Notes under the pieces: generated by a model | Told to the model about the DNA's origin: nothing | What the model saw: only the letters and a program-made list of their open reading frames with translations | Database searches by the model: none | Part shown: one piece after another, positions 6,327 to 6,616 of the stretch | How positions within the stretch are numbered: position 1 is the first letter of the stretch | Layout: each line of letters starts with the position of its first letter | Origin: Alphaproteobacteria bacterium | Lineage (GTDB): Bacteria > Pseudomonadota > Alphaproteobacteria > Elsterales > Elsteraceae | NCBI GenBank assembly: GCA_013297545.1 | Contig: JAAFHH010000173.1 | Location: 1-6,616, forward strand | Direction of reading: 5' to 3' | DNA: 6,616 nucleotides | Translations under genes and position numbers: made by a program

Positions 6327-6616
6327 CAGAAGCGAAACCCGCCCTGGCTCTCGAAGCCCGGCAGCACCGGGGTCGAGGCATCGAACAGCGGGCGCTTGGA
6401 GATCGCGGCGCCGTGCTTGGTGAACAGCACTGCCTGGCCGGTCGCGGCGGTTGGCCGCACCACGGCGATCAGGCGCCCGCCATCGGTGAGCTGCTGGAAC
6501 AAGCCATCGGGCACCGCCGCGACCGCCCCCTGCAGCACGATCGCATCATAGGGTGCCGATGGCGCCCAACCGGCCGCGAGCTGACCGGTCATGATCGCGG
6601 CATTGGGCTTCGTCAC
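6326..6616 (-). CDS. pcm: Protein-L-isoaspartate O-methyltransferase-like protein, C-terminal part (cut by right edge)
   Basis: The last 96 residues and TGA stop of a gene entering from the right edge. The frame is open to 6616, where the first codon is GTG, so the true start lies outside. The visible part carries the second half of a SAM-dependent methyltransferase fold: APYDAIVLQGAVAAVPDGL at 21-39, QQLTDGGRLIAVV at 41-53, then a strand-turn-strand end finishing in LPGFESQGGFRF. This resembles the isoaspartate methyltransferase (PCMT/Pcm) family, which methylates damaged isoaspartyl residues to start protein repair. It looks like the divergent alphaproteobacterial form often found next to rhodanese and tolC. 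The SAM-binding motif I and the PCMT signature would lie outside the window, so true repair activity cannot be judged. Its stop overlaps the rhodanese start, indicating a shared transcript. Confidence 0.82.
   Translation of the reverse strand: MTKPNAAIMTGQLAAGWAPSAPYDAIVLQGAVAAVPDGLFQQLTDGGRLIAVVRPTAATGQAVLFTKHGAAISKRPLFDASTPVLPGFESQGGFRF

Overview
The window is a compact stretch of high-GC DNA (clearly above 60% by eye), with every credible gene on the minus strand. PopZ (DUF2497) is present, a family essentially confined to Alphaproteobacteria. The order pcm-like, rhodanese, tolC, popZ, valS is, from memory, a familiar alphaproteobacterial chromosomal arrangement. I therefore read this as core chromosome of a free-living alphaproteobacterium. 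The genus cannot be fixed from the sequence.

Layout in the direction of transcription (right to left): (1) the C-terminal 96 residues of a protein-L-isoaspartate O-methyltransferase-like protein, cut by the right edge (6326-6616); (2) a 105-aa single-domain rhodanese whose ATG overlaps the preceding stop as TGATG (6009-6326); (3) a 465-aa TolC-family outer-membrane efflux/secretion channel with signal peptide (4513-5910); (4) a 203-aa PopZ polar organizing protein (3798-4409); (5) a full-length 898-aa valyl-tRNA synthetase (1029-3725); (6) the first 305 residues of a membrane-anchored sensor with a NIT (nitrate/nitrite-sensing) domain, cut by the left edge (1-915). Gaps after the pcm/rhodanese overlap are 98, 103, 72 and 113 bp, so co-transcription of the whole set is possible but internal promoters are equally plausible.

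The genes do not form one pathway. They combine protein repair/sulfur chemistry, envelope export, cell-pole organisation, translation and signal input. No mobile element, CRISPR array, tRNA/rRNA or sign of horizontal transfer was seen, and no stretch over 300 bp lacks a gene.

I found no convincing undescribed system. The items most worth a second look are the popZ-valS leader, where two mutually exclusive GC-rich hairpins can be drawn just before the valS ribosome binding site; the truncated NIT sensor with unknown output; the unusual acidic/proline linker of this PopZ; and a sigma-54-like motif pointing antisense into the 3' end of valS.
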